Below are positions 15,802 through 27,164 of a stretch of 64,000 bases of DNA, piece after piece. The notes under the pieces were generated by a model. It worked only from the letters and a program-made list of their open reading frames with translations. It was not told where the DNA came from and did not search any database. How positions within the stretch are numbered: position 1 is the stretch's first letter; each line of letters starts with the position of its first letter. The position numbers were made by a program, and so were the translations under genes. The DNA comes from Bacteroidota bacterium (GTDB lineage: Bacteria > Bacteroidota > Bacteroidia > M30B66). Location: the NCBI GenBank assembly GCA_027483445.1, contig JAIXUS010000069.1, forward strand, positions 62,001 to 126,000. The letters run 5' to 3'.

Positions 15802-16929
15802 TTAGGACAGTTTTTGATAGGTATTCCACCATGTTTCGGGGATTTCCCCTTTGAGAGCCTGCTGATAATCGCCGTAATTACAAGGAACTAAATGGTAGCG
15901 TGTTGGTTTGCCATGCGACTTAGTATGAGAAGGCACGTTCATCCACCACCGACCATTCCGGTTGTTTTTATAAAACACCAGTTCATCGTCGACCTGAGCT
16001 GTACTTACTTTATAGATAAGGTAATCGCCGGGATTACCGATTTTGCCATCCGCAACGCGACTAGCTACACCGTCGGCAAAAACCCAGATCATTTGAGCAA
16101 TCAACGAAGCGGTATGAGCATCAACTCCTAGAGCATTCCATCCTGAAAAAACCGCCAATGATGTTTGGTTGCTGATTCCGGCATAGCGACAGAGTTGACA
16201 GGCCTCTTCGGCGTAAAGCCCATTGGGCCCGGTACGAAAAGAAGAGGCGGCATCAGACACCCTTACTGCCGAAAGGTCGAAGCTAAACAGGTCGGCATTA
16301 CGCAATAGCGGCTCTGCCATCTCAAAATCTTTCCTGAGTTCTCCCAAACGAAAAAGGTCAAAGTGGAAATTTTGCAAAACATCCAAATGCTCGGGATTCG
16401 ACAAGTAAGTCTGATAACCAATCAGCGAATAGCTAAACAAATGATTGGGCGTGTAAGCCACTAAATGGGTGAGCCAATTGTCTTCGCCACATAAATCGTG
16501 ATGCTCTCCCAAGTCGGGGCGATCATCAACCGAAACAACATTAATTGTCTGCGTTCGCAAGCAATAAGAAAGGTAAGCGTCAAGGCTTACCGATTGAGCC
16601 GGGGAAAGCAATACAGGAATGCAGCCGTAATCTCGGAAAGTCGCCAGGGCTTCTTGTAGCTCAGGCTTAGTCCCAACAAAGTGGCCGGCATCACCAAAGC
16701 TCAGGCGTGTTGTTCTAAAGAACAAAGCGTAAAAGGCTTCGCGTATAGCTTCAATTCCGGCCTCTTCGCCCGGTTCGCATGTAGAAAGCAACACGATTCT
16801 CGGAAATTGTTGTTCGATAAGTGCGTGCTCATCAAATACAATAATTGATTGCCCGATTTGATGCTCTTGGTAATCCAGCGACTTGAGCCGTTGAACCTGG
16901 CGTTTGTCGAAGTCCTGCCTAAAATTCAT
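15802..16929 (-). CDS. Arginase/formimidoylglutamase-family protein with degenerate metal site
   Basis: 375 aa. The fold pattern of ureohydrolases can be followed, but the Mn-binding motifs are altered. The usual GGxH appears as GDAGHF, the DAHxD motif as DDRPD (in VVSVDDRPDLGEHHD), and SxDxDxxDP as FSFDLSAVRVSDA. Several of the two-manganese ligands are therefore missing or moved, so classic hydrolysis of arginine, agmatine or formimidoylglutamate is doubtful. The gene lies 15 bp after topA and upstream of porP-gldKLMN on the same strand. Such proteins are often labelled formimidoylglutamase in Bacteroidota; a non-enzymatic or altered role is inference. Confidence 0.75.
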   Translation of the reverse strand: MNFRQDFDKRQVQRLKSLDYQEHQIGQSIIVFDEHALIEQQFPRIVLLSTCEPGEEAGIEAIREAFYALFFRTTRLSFGDAGHFVGTKPELQEALATFRDYGCIPVLLSPAQSVSLDAYLSYCLRTQTINVVSVDDRPDLGEHHDLCGEDNWLTHLVAYTPNHLFSYSLIGYQTYLSNPEHLDVLQNFHFDLFRLGELRKDFEMAEPLLRNADLFSFDLSAVRVSDAASSFRTGPNGLYAEEACQLCRYAGISNQTSLAVFSGWNALGVDAHTASLIAQMIWVFADGVASRVADGKIGNPGDYLIYKVSTAQVDDELVFYKNNRNGRWWMNVPSHTKSHGKPTRYHLVPCNYGDYQQALKGEIPETWWNTYQKLS

Positions 16930-16944
16930 AGGATTCTCAAATGC

Positions 16945-19344
16945 TTATTTTTTCTTTGAGGCCTTAACAGGTGCTTTCTTGGCGGGTGCCGCTTTTCTTC
17001 CACCGGGTTTTGCCTTTGGGCTATTAGCCGGATCCTCAATGATTTTCAGGCAATCATCCAAGGACAATCCGTGAGGGTCGGTTCCTTTGGGGATTTTAAA
17101 ATTGTCCTTGCCACGGGTTATATAAGGGCCAAACCGCCCGTTGAGCACCTGAATTTCGGGGTCAACATCAAATTTAGCAATTACCTTTTGAGCATCGGCT
17201 AAGCGCTTGGCTTCGATAATTTCTATAGCCTGATCAGAATTAATCGACAGTGGGTCGAGTGTTTTGGGAATAGAAACAAACCCATTGTTATGTCGGATAT
17301 ATGGACCAAAGCGACCGATTCCAATAACCATCGGTTTGCCTTCGAAAACACCAACCTCACGCGGCAATCGGAACAACTCCAGCGCCTCTTCTAAGGTGAT
17401 TGTTTCAATACTTTGCCCTGTGCGCAAAGAGGCAAACTTCTTGGCTTCATCATCGTCTTCGCCAATTTGGGCCAGGGCACCATACCGCCCGATACGAACA
17501 CTCACTTTCTTTCCACTTTGTGGGTCGGTTCCCAGTTCACGACGACCAGTAGCCCGCTCAGAATTGTCGAGTGTTTTTTCGACATCGGCGTGAAACGGCT
17601 TGTAGAATGCGTCGATCATCTTTGACCAATTTTTCACGCCTTCGGCAATCTCATCAAACTCCTTCTCCATCTGCGCCGTGAAGTTATAATCCATAATCCG
17701 ATCAAAATGCTCCAGTAAGAAATCGTTTACTACTGCACCAATGTCGGTGGGGAAAAGTTTGGCCTTTTCGGTTCCTGCCACTTCTGTTTTACTCTCGGCT
17801 TTGATCTCCCGATTTTTCAGCAACAACGTGCGATAGTTGCGTTGCGTTCCTGCCCGGTCTTCCTTTACCACGTAGTTGCGCTTTTGAATGGTTGAGATGG
17901 TTGGCGCATAGGTAGATGGCCTGCCGATACCCAGTTCCTCAAGTTTTTTAACCAATGAAGCTTCGGTATATCTTGGCGGCGGCGGATTAAATCGCTCTGT
18001 GGCTGTAATTTCTTGAACTTGAGCAGCTTGACCCTGCACAACAGGAGGTAGCAATCCACTATCCTCGTCGTCGGCCGATACATCACCTTCGTCGAACGAC
18101 TCTGTGTAAACTTTCAGGAAGCCATCAAACACAATTACTTCACCGGTTGCCTCTGGCATTTCTTTAATTCCGGAAAACGCAAAGCGTATGGTCGTCTTTT
18201 CGAGCTCCGCGTCGGCCATTTGTGATGCCAACGTCCGTTTCCAAATAAGCTCATAAAGCTTATTCTCCTGAGCATCGGCACCGGCATTTCGAGCATCCAT
18301 GTAGGTTGGGCGAATGGCTTCGTGCGCCTCCTGTGCACCCTTGCTTTTGGTGGTATACTTGCGCTCTTTGTGGTATTGTGGCCCGTACTGAGACTGTATT
18401 TGCTTACGTGCGGCTTCTAGAGCGGTTTCTGAAAGATTCACACTATCGGTTCGCATGTATGTAATCTTACCGGCTTCATAAAGTCGCTGGGCAAGCACCA
18501 TTGTTTGCGATACAGAATAGCCCAGTTTTCGGGCGGCCTCCTGCTGCAATGTTGAAGTTGTGAACGGAGCCGCCGGAGTTCTGCGGGCAGGCTTTTTTTC
18601 GACCGAATTTACCGATACACTGGCATTTCTGCAGGCTTCCAAAAAAGCCAATGCCTCACTTTCTGTTTCAAGCTTTCGGGGTAAAACCGCTTTAATGGTG
18701 TGCTTTTTCCCATTCACTTCTAAATCAAGCAGAGCTACTACCCGAAAAGCAGAAGATGAACTGAAGGCTTGAACTTCGCGCTCACGTTCTACCAACAGCC
18801 TAACGGCTACCGATTGAACACGACCGGCAGATAGCGAGGGTTTTACTTTCTTCCATAGAATAGGAGAAAGCTCATAGCCCACGAGGCGGTCGAGCACGCG
18901 CCGGGCCTGTTGAGCATCAACAAGGTTGGCATCGATTTGCCGTGGGTTTTCAATTGCCTTGAGGATGGCCGGCTTGGTAATTTCGTGGAAAACAATGCGA
19001 CGGGTTTTTTGCTCCGGTAATTTAAGCTCATCGTAAATGTGCCATGATATTGCTTCTCCTTCTCGGTCCTCATCGGAGGCTAACCAAACCATTTCTGCCT
19101 CCTTCGACAGCTTACGAAGCTCCTCAACAAGGGCTTTTTTATCGTCAGACACCGTGTACTGTGGTTTATACCCGTTGTTAAGGTCGATGCACAAGTCAGA
19201 CTTATTTAAGTCGCGAATATGCCCATAACTGGATCTAACCAGAAAGTCGGTTCCCAAAAAACCTTCGATGGTTTTGGCTTTAGCCGGTGACTCTACAATA
19301 ACAAGGTTGCGCGGACGATCTCCGGATGCAGACTTTTTTGCCAT
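16945..19344 (-). CDS. topA: DNA topoisomerase I (type IA)
   Basis: 799 aa from the ATG at 19344 ([19 protein letters not shown]); an in-frame extension of 21 residues upstream lacks homology. The TOPRIM domain is clear: [17 protein letters not shown] and the acidic SDEDREGE motif (Asp91, Asp93). The catalytic tyrosine is Tyr296 in [10 protein letters not shown]. The C-terminus has Topo_C repeats ([44 protein letters not shown]) rather than a set of four-cysteine zinc fingers, then a lysine/alanine-rich tail. It relaxes negative supercoils. It is divergent from miaB, and the arginase-family gene follows after 15 bp. Confidence 0.97.
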   Translation of the reverse strand: MAKKSASGDRPRNLVIVESPAKAKTIEGFLGTDFLVRSSYGHIRDLNKSDLCIDLNNGYKPQYTVSDDKKALVEELRKLSKEAEMVWLASDEDREGEAISWHIYDELKLPEQKTRRIVFHEITKPAILKAIENPRQIDANLVDAQQARRVLDRLVGYELSPILWKKVKPSLSAGRVQSVAVRLLVEREREVQAFSSSSAFRVVALLDLEVNGKKHTIKAVLPRKLETESEALAFLEACRNASVSVNSVEKKPARRTPAAPFTTSTLQQEAARKLGYSVSQTMVLAQRLYEAGKITYMRTDSVNLSETALEAARKQIQSQYGPQYHKERKYTTKSKGAQEAHEAIRPTYMDARNAGADAQENKLYELIWKRTLASQMADAELEKTTIRFAFSGIKEMPEATGEVIVFDGFLKVYTESFDEGDVSADDEDSGLLPPVVQGQAAQVQEITATERFNPPPPRYTEASLVKKLEELGIGRPSTYAPTISTIQKRNYVVKEDRAGTQRNYRTLLLKNREIKAESKTEVAGTEKAKLFPTDIGAVVNDFLLEHFDRIMDYNFTAQMEKEFDEIAEGVKNWSKMIDAFYKPFHADVEKTLDNSERATGRRELGTDPQSGKKVSVRIGRYGALAQIGEDDDEAKKFASLRTGQSIETITLEEALELFRLPREVGVFEGKPMVIGIGRFGPYIRHNNGFVSIPKTLDPLSINSDQAIEIIEAKRLADAQKVIAKFDVDPEIQVLNGRFGPYITRGKDNFKIPKGTDPHGLSLDDCLKIIEDPANSPKAKPGGRKAAPAKKAPVKASKKK

Positions 19345-19476
19345 ATGAACAGCGATTTGGTTGTTTCTCCGATGGCAAAGAAAAACAATCTCTTCACGCC
19401 AACACAAATTTTATCACTTCGCCCCTGTTCTGATTGTCTACTCTTCCGTAGGAAGGAATTTTTCAACAGTGACAAT

Positions 19477-19506
19477 TTGTCAGCCCGTCGGCTTTCCTTA
19501 CCTTTG
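19477..19506 (+). promoter_or_regulatory. Bacteroidota consensus promoter for the miaB operon
   Basis: TTG (19477-19479), a 19-base spacer, then TACCTTTG (19499-19506), an exact match to TTG-N19-TAnnTTTG. The miaB ATG at 19528 lies 21 bases downstream. This is the best promoter match in the window and supports the miaB start chosen. Confidence 0.75.
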
Positions 19507-19527
19507 CCGCCCGCTATATTCAATTGT

Positions 19528-20994
19528 ATGCACATTCATTCAGATAAAGTAATTGACGAATCGCGCCAAGGAGAGGTTTACACTGACCCGCAACAGGAGC
19601 CGACCCGATCCAACCGCAAGCTTTTTTTAGAGAGCTACGGATGCCAGATGAACTTCTCCGACAGTGAAATCGTTGCCTCCATCTTGCAAAAGGAGGGCTA
19701 CGAAGCCACCCGAAATGTTGATGAGGCCGATCTCATCTTGGTGAATACCTGTGCCATCCGCGATAATGCCGAACAACGAGTGCGAAACCGCCTTACAGAG
19801 TTTAGCCGAATAAAGCGCAATAAGCCCGAAGCGATTATTGGTGTTCTTGGCTGTATGGCCGAACGCCTTAAGGCCAAGCTGCTCGAAGAAGAGCATCTGG
19901 TGGATGTGGTGGTTGGCCCCGATGCCTATCGCGATTTGCCCAATTTGATCCGCACTGCCGAAGACGGGCAAAAAGCGATCAACGTAATGCTTTCAAAAGA
20001 GGAAACATACGCCGACATTGAACCTGTTCGTTTGGGCACCAATGGAATTACCGCTTTTATCTCCATCACTCGCGGTTGCGATAACATGTGCGCGTTTTGC
20101 GTAGTGCCATTCACCCGTGGCCGCGAAAGAAGTCGAGATCCGGAAACCATTGAGCAGGAAGCCATCGACTTATACAACCGTGGTTACCGCGAAATTACGC
20201 TTCTGGGTCAAAATGTAGATTCTTACTTGTGGGCCGGTGGAGGACTGAAAAAGGAGATTTATTCGCAGGAGGAACTGGAAAAAGCCGTGAATTTTGCCCA
20301 ACTGCTTGAGCGTGTAGCGCTGGCGGTTCCGCAGATGAGAATTCGCTTCTCAACCTCGCACCCCAAAGACATGACAGATCAGGTGTTGGAAGTGATGGCT
20401 CGCTATGATAACATTTGCAAATACATTCATTTGCCCGTGCAGTCGGGAAACAGCCGTGTTCTTAGCTTGATGAACCGAGGCTACAGCCGCGAATGGTATC
20501 TCAGTAGAATTGAGGCAATCCGCAGAATTATTCCGGGCTGTGCGGTTTCTACCGATATTATCACCGGATTCTGTTCTGAAACCGAAGAGGAGCATGCCGA
20601 CACATTGAGCATGATGAGGTTATCTGCCTACGACTTTGCTTACATGTTTAGGTACTCAGAGCGCCCCAAAACGTTGGCAGAACGTAAGTATACCGACGAT
20701 ATTCCGGAAGAAGTTAAGCTTCGCCGCTTGAATGAGGTGATTGAATTACAAAACCGCCTTTCACTGGAAAGCAACCAACGTGATGTTGGAAAGGTGCACC
20801 GGGTGTTGGTTGAAGGGCGCTCAAAGCGATCTGAGGATTTTCTTTCCGGTCGGAATACACAAAACAAAGTAGTGGTATTCCCCAAAGAGCATTTTCAGGC
20901 TGGCGATGTTGTGGATGTTCTGGTGGAAAGCTGCACTGCTGCTACTCTTTTAGGGAAGGCCGTTGAACGAATCACCTCATACACCAAAAACTAG
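19528..20994 (+). CDS. miaB: tRNA-2-methylthio-N6-dimethylallyladenosine synthase MiaB
   Basis: 488 aa from the ATG at 19528; a longer frame upstream overlaps the promoter and has no homology. The N-terminal UPF0004 domain has its three cluster cysteines (39 in SYGCQMN, 75 in NTCAIRD, 109 in LGCMAER). The radical SAM CxxxCxxC motif is GCDNMCAFC (Cys184, 188, 191), and a TRAM domain closes the C-terminus. MiaB methylthiolates i6A37 in tRNAs reading UNN codons. It starts a plus-strand run: miaB, sigma-54 activator (2 bp later), lptE, a TPR gene and secG. Confidence 0.96.
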   Translation: MHIHSDKVIDESRQGEVYTDPQQEPTRSNRKLFLESYGCQMNFSDSEIVASILQKEGYEATRNVDEADLILVNTCAIRDNAEQRVRNRLTEFSRIKRNKPEAIIGVLGCMAERLKAKLLEEEHLVDVVVGPDAYRDLPNLIRTAEDGQKAINVMLSKEETYADIEPVRLGTNGITAFISITRGCDNMCAFCVVPFTRGRERSRDPETIEQEAIDLYNRGYREITLLGQNVDSYLWAGGGLKKEIYSQEELEKAVNFAQLLERVALAVPQMRIRFSTSHPKDMTDQVLEVMARYDNICKYIHLPVQSGNSRVLSLMNRGYSREWYLSRIEAIRRIIPGCAVSTDIITGFCSETEEEHADTLSMMRLSAYDFAYMFRYSERPKTLAERKYTDDIPEEVKLRRLNEVIELQNRLSLESNQRDVGKVHRVLVEGRSKRSEDFLSGRNTQNKVVVFPKEHFQAGDVVDVLVESCTAATLLGKAVERITSYTKN

Positions 20995-20996
20995 TC

Positions 20997-22241
20997 ATGA
21001 ACCTAAACGAAGTCAAAAATCGATTTGGAATCATTGGCAACGCAGCCTTGCTCGACCGGGCCATTGATACCGCATGGAGGGTTGCCGGAACCGACTTAAG
21101 CGTTCTTATCACCGGTGAAAGTGGTACCGGTAAAGAGGTGTTTTCAAAGCTTATCCACAGCTATTCGGCACGGAAGCACGGAAGCTTTATTGCGGTGAAC
21201 TGCGGGGCCATACCTGAAGGAACGATCGATTCAGAGCTTTTCGGACATGAAAAAGGCTCGTTTACCGGGGCCAATGAAGCGCGAAAAGGGTATTTTGAAG
21301 TCGTAAATGGGGGAACCATCTTTTTAGATGAGGTAGCCGAACTGCCCTTGCAAACACAAGTTCGCCTACTCCGGGTTTTGGAAACTGGGGAATTTCTTCG
21401 GGTTGGATCGTCGAAACAACAAAAAACCGATGTGCGCATTGTGGCGGCCACTAACGTGAACATTCCCGATGCCATTGAAAAAGGGAAATTCCGCGAAGAC
21501 CTTTACTACCGGCTCAATACAGTTCCCATTCAAATTCCGGCCTTGAGAGAGCGTGGCAACGACATCTTATTGTTGTTTCGAAAGTTCGCCTCCGACTTTG
21601 CGGAAAAATACCGAATGCCGGCCATTCGACTAGACGAATCAGCGACCCAGCTCTTGCTAAGCTACCGATGGCCGGGCAATGTTCGTCAACTTAAAAACGT
21701 TACTGAGCAGATTTCAATCATTGAAAACGAACGTATGATTGGGGCTGAAGTGCTCAGCAGATACTTGCCCGGGCATGGAAGCAGTATGATTCCCGCCTTG
21801 AGCCGGCCCGATCAACAGGCCGAACTTTCGGAACGGGAAATCCTGTACAAAGTATTGTTCGACATGAAGCGCGATATGGTAGAGGTGAAGAAAATACTTG
21901 CTGAGGTAATCGGCGGACAGAGCAACGATATGCACATCCGAGAAAATCACGCGCAGTTCTTTTCTCAGCTTCAGCAAGATTTACAGCCCGGTTCATTCGT
22001 CGCCCAACCGGTGGTAAGTCCTGTTTCACAACCGGTTTCTTTTGTAAGCCCGGTTTCTTCGCCCATTACCGAGCATGAAGAGCTGGAAGAAGAGAGCCTG
22101 TCGTTGGAAGATCGTGAAAAAGAACTCATCATTAAAGCGCTCGAAAAATATCGGGGTCGAAGGAAGAACGCCTCGCGCGAGCTGGGCATATCAGAACGCA
22201 CCCTGTATCGCAAAATCAAGGAATACGATATAAACTTGTAG
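20997..22241 (+). CDS. Sigma-54-dependent transcriptional activator lacking a receiver domain
   Basis: 414 aa, ATG start 2 bp after the miaB stop. The AAA+ domain has Walker A GESGTGKE (40-47), the sigma-54 contact loop GSFTGA (87-92, Ser in place of the usual Ala), Walker B GGTIFLDE (105-112), and YRWPGNVRQLKN. There is only about 20 residues before the AAA+ core, so no receiver, GAF or PAS input is present. Between about 285 and 375 is a poorly conserved linker. The C-terminal Fis-type HTH is RKNASRELGISERTLYRKIKEY (383-410, shown here only in part as ELGISERTLYRKI). It would activate sigma-54 promoters; a sequence of that type lies upstream of groES. The activating signal is unknown. Confidence 0.92.
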   Translation: MNLNEVKNRFGIIGNAALLDRAIDTAWRVAGTDLSVLITGESGTGKEVFSKLIHSYSARKHGSFIAVNCGAIPEGTIDSELFGHEKGSFTGANEARKGYFEVVNGGTIFLDEVAELPLQTQVRLLRVLETGEFLRVGSSKQQKTDVRIVAATNVNIPDAIEKGKFREDLYYRLNTVPIQIPALRERGNDILLLFRKFASDFAEKYRMPAIRLDESATQLLLSYRWPGNVRQLKNVTEQISIIENERMIGAEVLSRYLPGHGSSMIPALSRPDQQAELSEREILYKVLFDMKRDMVEVKKILAEVIGGQSNDMHIRENHAQFFSQLQQDLQPGSFVAQPVVSPVSQPVSFVSPVSSPITEHEELEEESLSLEDREKELIIKALEKYRGRRKNASRELGISERTLYRKIKEYDINL

Positions 22242-22245
22242 CTAG

Positions 22246-22752
22246 ATGGCCTTTCTTCTCCGACAATGGCCGGGCATCCTGATGCTCAGTGCACTGCTGT
22301 TGCTTACGGCGTGTCGAATCTCTTTGAACGCCGGAGATGCGGGGAATGCCAAAACCATTAGCATTGCCTTTTTCCCCAACAACGCCAGTTTAGTTCAGCC
22401 AACACTCAGCCAGGCATTTACAGAAGATTTGAGAAACTTTTTTCAAACCCAAAGCCGTTTAACGCTGGTGCCCCAGGGTGGCGATTTACGCATTGAAGGC
22501 TCAATTACAGACTACCGCGTGAATCCGGTTGGTGTAAGCACGGGTGGAGCGCAGTCGAACCGACTAACCATTACCGTAATGGTTCAGTTTACAAACACAT
22601 TGGACGCCGAAAAGGATTTCGAAACCAGTTTTAGTCGATTCGCAGACTTTCCGTCTTCCAGCAACCTAACATCTGTTGAAACCGAGCTGATTCGGGAGAT
22701 AAACCAACAGCTGGCCCAGGACATTTTTAACAAAGCTTTGATTAATTGGTGA
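22246..22752 (+). CDS. lptE: LPS assembly lipoprotein LptE
   Basis: 168 aa. Lipoprotein signal peptide with lipobox LLTAC (Cys23). The mature part follows the Bacteroidota LptE pattern: KTISIAFFPNNASLVQPTLSQAFTEDLRNF, then an Asp/Gly turn and SITDYRVNPVG. LptE plugs and assists the LptD barrel that delivers lipopolysaccharide to the outer leaflet. It lies 4 bp after the sigma-54 activator and overlaps the next gene by one base. The same gene order is common in Flavobacteriales, supporting the assignment despite low sequence conservation. Confidence 0.85.
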   Translation: MAFLLRQWPGILMLSALLLLTACRISLNAGDAGNAKTISIAFFPNNASLVQPTLSQAFTEDLRNFFQTQSRLTLVPQGGDLRIEGSITDYRVNPVGVSTGGAQSNRLTITVMVQFTNTLDAEKDFETSFSRFADFPSSSNLTSVETELIREINQQLAQDIFNKALINW

Positions 22753-23798
22753 TGAACGCGGACTCCATCGTGTCGATGCTGCTGAACTTAAACCAGGAAT
22801 CGGGGCTAAAACCCGAAGATGGCGAGGCTTTACTCCAGCGCTATCCTTATTTTGAAGCCGGACGATTTGCATTGCTTCTCAAGCTTCGCGAACAAGGCGA
22901 CTATCGCTTTCAGGAGCAACTCAAACTGGCCGCGGTGCATTGTTCCGATCGAAAAGCCCTCTATCACTTCGTGGAGCGCGAATCCGATGAACATCAGGTT
23001 AATCGCTCTTCTCAGGCTGTTGTAGAAACTTTGGCCGCCTCCCCGGCGGATGACCTCAGCGTAACCGAAGCCCCGCAATCTCTGGTGAATCAACTCCAGC
23101 CTGAGTCGACGGAAGTGGAATTGGTTAACGTTGAATTTACAGGTGACGGACTGTCATCAACCCCAAAACCTGAAGAACAACCGGCCAAGGAGGCACCTGA
23201 AGTTTTACCGCCGCCCACAAATACACCACCCATCGATAGCGCCGTTCGTGTGGAGGCCGTTAAAATACCACTGGTAAACACGCCAGCACAGCGTAAGCCA
23301 AGGATTAACTGGAATCCGGACCAGGCCATCGAGGCTCCGAATGATATTTTGTCGCAAATTTTGGCCTACCCGGAACTGGGAAAAAGTGGTGTAGAAAACA
23401 GCGAATCCACAATTATTCAGGAAGAATCGCCTGAAATCTCCGAGCATCCCGAGAAAAAACAGACGGCAGAACCACGGCGCTTCACGGACTGGCTCAAGAC
23501 GACGAAGTCTGCGGGTGTTTTCCCAAAAGCATCAACGCCCTCTGTGGAAAAAGTGGTCGAAAAGCCACAACAGGAAGAAAAATCAACCCCTAAAGCCAGC
23601 TTCTTTAATCCTGTAGAAATGGCCCGCAAAAGCGTAGAGGACCGCGACGATTTTGTAACAGAAACCTTGGCGAAAGTGTATTTAAACCAGGGTGATACGA
23701 CCCGTGCAATACGCATCTACCATAAATTAAGTTTGTTATATCCTGAAAAAAGTGCTTACTTTGCCGCCCTTGTTGAAAAAATTGTAAAACCGAGCTAA
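22752..23798 (+). CDS. Conserved Bacteroidota protein with C-terminal TPR-like helices
   Basis: 348 aa from the ATG at 22752, overlapping the lptE stop (TGATG). The N-terminal about 80 residues are helical (LLNLNQESGLKPEDGEALL, YFEAGRFALLLKLREQ). The middle (about 90-280) is Pro/Glu/Ser-rich and probably disordered. The end (about 295-348) has a TPR-like helical pair (LAKVYLNQGDTTRAIRIYHK). No signal peptide is present, so it should be cytoplasmic. It is regularly found between lptE and secG in this phylum; the function is not known. Confidence 0.8.
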   Translation: MNADSIVSMLLNLNQESGLKPEDGEALLQRYPYFEAGRFALLLKLREQGDYRFQEQLKLAAVHCSDRKALYHFVERESDEHQVNRSSQAVVETLAASPADDLSVTEAPQSLVNQLQPESTEVELVNVEFTGDGLSSTPKPEEQPAKEAPEVLPPPTNTPPIDSAVRVEAVKIPLVNTPAQRKPRINWNPDQAIEAPNDILSQILAYPELGKSGVENSESTIIQEESPEISEHPEKKQTAEPRRFTDWLKTTKSAGVFPKASTPSVEKVVEKPQQEEKSTPKASFFNPVEMARKSVEDRDDFVTETLAKVYLNQGDTTRAIRIYHKLSLLYPEKSAYFAALVEKIVKPS

Positions 23799-23803
23799 GT
23801 CCC

Positions 23804-24157
23804 ATGTCTTTAATCTTTTCGATTCTCATTTTAGTTGTTTGCGCGCTACTTATTTTGATTGTTCTTGTTCAGAACTCCAAGGGTGGCGGATTGTCATCGA
23901 CCTTTGCATCCTCCAATCAAGTGATGGGTGTTAGAAAGACTGCTGATTTTTTGGAGAAGTCTACCTGGGTTTTAGCCGCAGCCTTGATTGTTTTGTGTTT
24001 AGCATCTACAGCCAGTACAATGACGCCCGAGGATTCAAGCCGCGAAACCATTTCGACGCGCAAAGCAGAAGAAGGAGGCACTTCGGCCCCTGCGCCTGCC
24101 GCTAAACCGACTACTGCTCCTGCTCCGGCTCCAGCTCCAGCAGCACCGGCGCAATAA
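23804..24157 (+). CDS. secG: Protein translocase subunit SecG
   Basis: 117 aa. Two transmembrane helices (about 3-23 and 50-70) flank the SecG signature VLVQNSKGGGLSSTF and the loop SSNQVMGVRKTADFLEK. A C-terminal Ala/Pro/Thr-rich tail of about 45 residues is a common addition in Bacteroidota. SecG assists SecYE in Sec export. It is the last gene of the miaB operon and is followed by a terminator. Confidence 0.94.
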   Translation: MSLIFSILILVVCALLILIVLVQNSKGGGLSSTFASSNQVMGVRKTADFLEKSTWVLAAALIVLCLASTASTMTPEDSSRETISTRKAEEGGTSAPAPAAKPTTAPAPAPAPAAPAQ

Positions 24158-24183
24158 AGCATTTTAGGGAATTATCGCCCTTA

Positions 24184-24222
24184 AAACGTGTCAGGCTGAC
24201 AGACAGCCGGGCACGTTTTTTT
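24184..24222 (+). terminator. Terminator after secG
   Basis: An imperfect hairpin pairs AAACGTG and AGGCTG with CAGCC and CACGTTT, followed by a run of seven T. It separates the miaB-secG operon from groES-groEL. Confidence 0.7.
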
Positions 24223-24275
24223 GTTTTTTGGCAGAACCGCTGTCAAAATTTCCAACTTAACTGCGACTGGTACGG

Positions 24276-24293
24276 TTGGCACATCCTTCGCTA
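24276..24293 (+). promoter_or_regulatory. Sigma-54-type promoter sequence upstream of groES
   Basis: TTGGCACATCCTTCGCTA carries the invariant GG (24278-24279) and GC (24290-24291) with exactly ten bases between them and matches most of YTGGCACG-N4-TTGCW (TTCGC replaces TTTGC). A start site about 12 bases past the GC would give a leader of about 33 nt before the groES ATG at 24337. No TAnnTTTG element and no CIRCE inverted repeat were found in this gap. The match is by eye. Confidence 0.45.
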
Positions 24294-24336
24294 ACGGCGG
24301 GCAAAACTCTCAATTCTAATTCAAAACACTTGTAAT

Positions 24337-26270
<1,934 letters not shown>

Positions 26271-26298
26271 CAGCCGAATTTAGAATAGCATACGCGAT

Positions 26299-26330
26299 AA
26301 GCCCCGGAAGTAAGTTTTCGGGGCTTTTTC
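26299..26330 (+). terminator. Terminator after groEL
   Basis: AAGCCCCG (26299-26306) pairs with CGGGGCTT (26319-26326), with further GAA/TTT pairing inside the loop, followed by a T run. Confidence 0.85.
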
Positions 26331-26399
26331 GTTTAAATTCAAATTAAACTATCATGACCTTGTGGATATCTTTTGGTAAGTTGCCAATTGCTCAAGGAC

Positions 26400-27164
26400 G
26401 TGAAAATAAATCTACTCCAATTCGTCTTTATCATCGGAATTTTTGGTCTTCGTTTAGAAGCCCAAACCTTTCATTTTGGCGCAACTGGAGCGTATGGCAT
26501 TAACTATTTGCTCAACGCAAACATCGACTTTGAAGGCCAGGATACCGTTTACGTTTTTTCTACCGGTCGCTCTGCCGGCTTAACCGCAGCCTATTACTTT
26601 GATTTTGGAGGATATTACTACCGAAAGATGTATGGTGTAAAAACAGAGTTAAACTTTTCGACCGTAAATCAGGCATACAAGGTTTTTCCGGGGGCAGGTC
26701 CGGCAAACCCCAATATTTTTTACCAATACAAAGCTCGGCTTTCCTACATTGACGTACCGCTGATGTTTAATTTTTGTCCAACACACCATCAGGGGTTCAC
26801 TCTGGAAGTTGGTCCACAGGTTTCGTTCCTGCGCAACGCAGTGATGGTTCCTGAAGAATCTAGGGTTAGCAATCCACTTTACCCCAATCTCGATAAATCC
26901 GATTTTAGAAACACTATATTTTCTGCGGTATTAGGCATTGGCTGCTTCTACAATTTTACTGAGCGATTTGCCATGGTAAGTACATTCCGCATGGGATATT
27001 CATTTTCAGATGTAATGCTCAATTCCGATCAGATTCAACCTTATGCGCCTACACACCGTGCTTGGGCACACGCCACATTGGGTGCAGTCTATAAACTGAA
27101 TAAGTACTATTCTGATCGCAACCGGGGCTATAAGTATTATGTGAAGAAATTAAAAAAACGATGA
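26400..27164 (+). CDS. Outer-membrane beta-barrel protein (porin/PorT-like)
   Basis: 254 aa from a GTG at 26400, which gives a proper signal peptide (KINLLQFVFIIGIFGLRLEAQ); the longer frame from a TTG at 26373 would precede it with non-signal residues. The rest alternates polar and aromatic residues in beta strands with Tyr-rich turns (YYFDFGGYYYRKMYGVKTEL, SYIDVPLMFNF, GFTLEVGPQVSFLRNAV). The SYIDVPLM strand is typical of PorT-like outer-membrane barrels. The chain continues past the last strand in a basic tail (YKYYVKKLKKR). Its stop overlaps the next start (ATGA). Function unknown. Confidence 0.8.
   Translation: MKINLLQFVFIIGIFGLRLEAQTFHFGATGAYGINYLLNANIDFEGQDTVYVFSTGRSAGLTAAYYFDFGGYYYRKMYGVKTELNFSTVNQAYKVFPGAGPANPNIFYQYKARLSYIDVPLMFNFCPTHHQGFTLEVGPQVSFLRNAVMVPEESRVSNPLYPNLDKSDFRNTIFSAVLGIGCFYNFTERFAMVSTFRMGYSFSDVMLNSDQIQPYAPTHRAWAHATLGAVYKLNKYYSDRNRGYKYYVKKLKKR

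Noticed and set aside
24223-24336. CIRCE/HrcA operator before groES
   Set aside because: No TTAGCACTC-N9-GAGTGCTAA inverted repeat is present.
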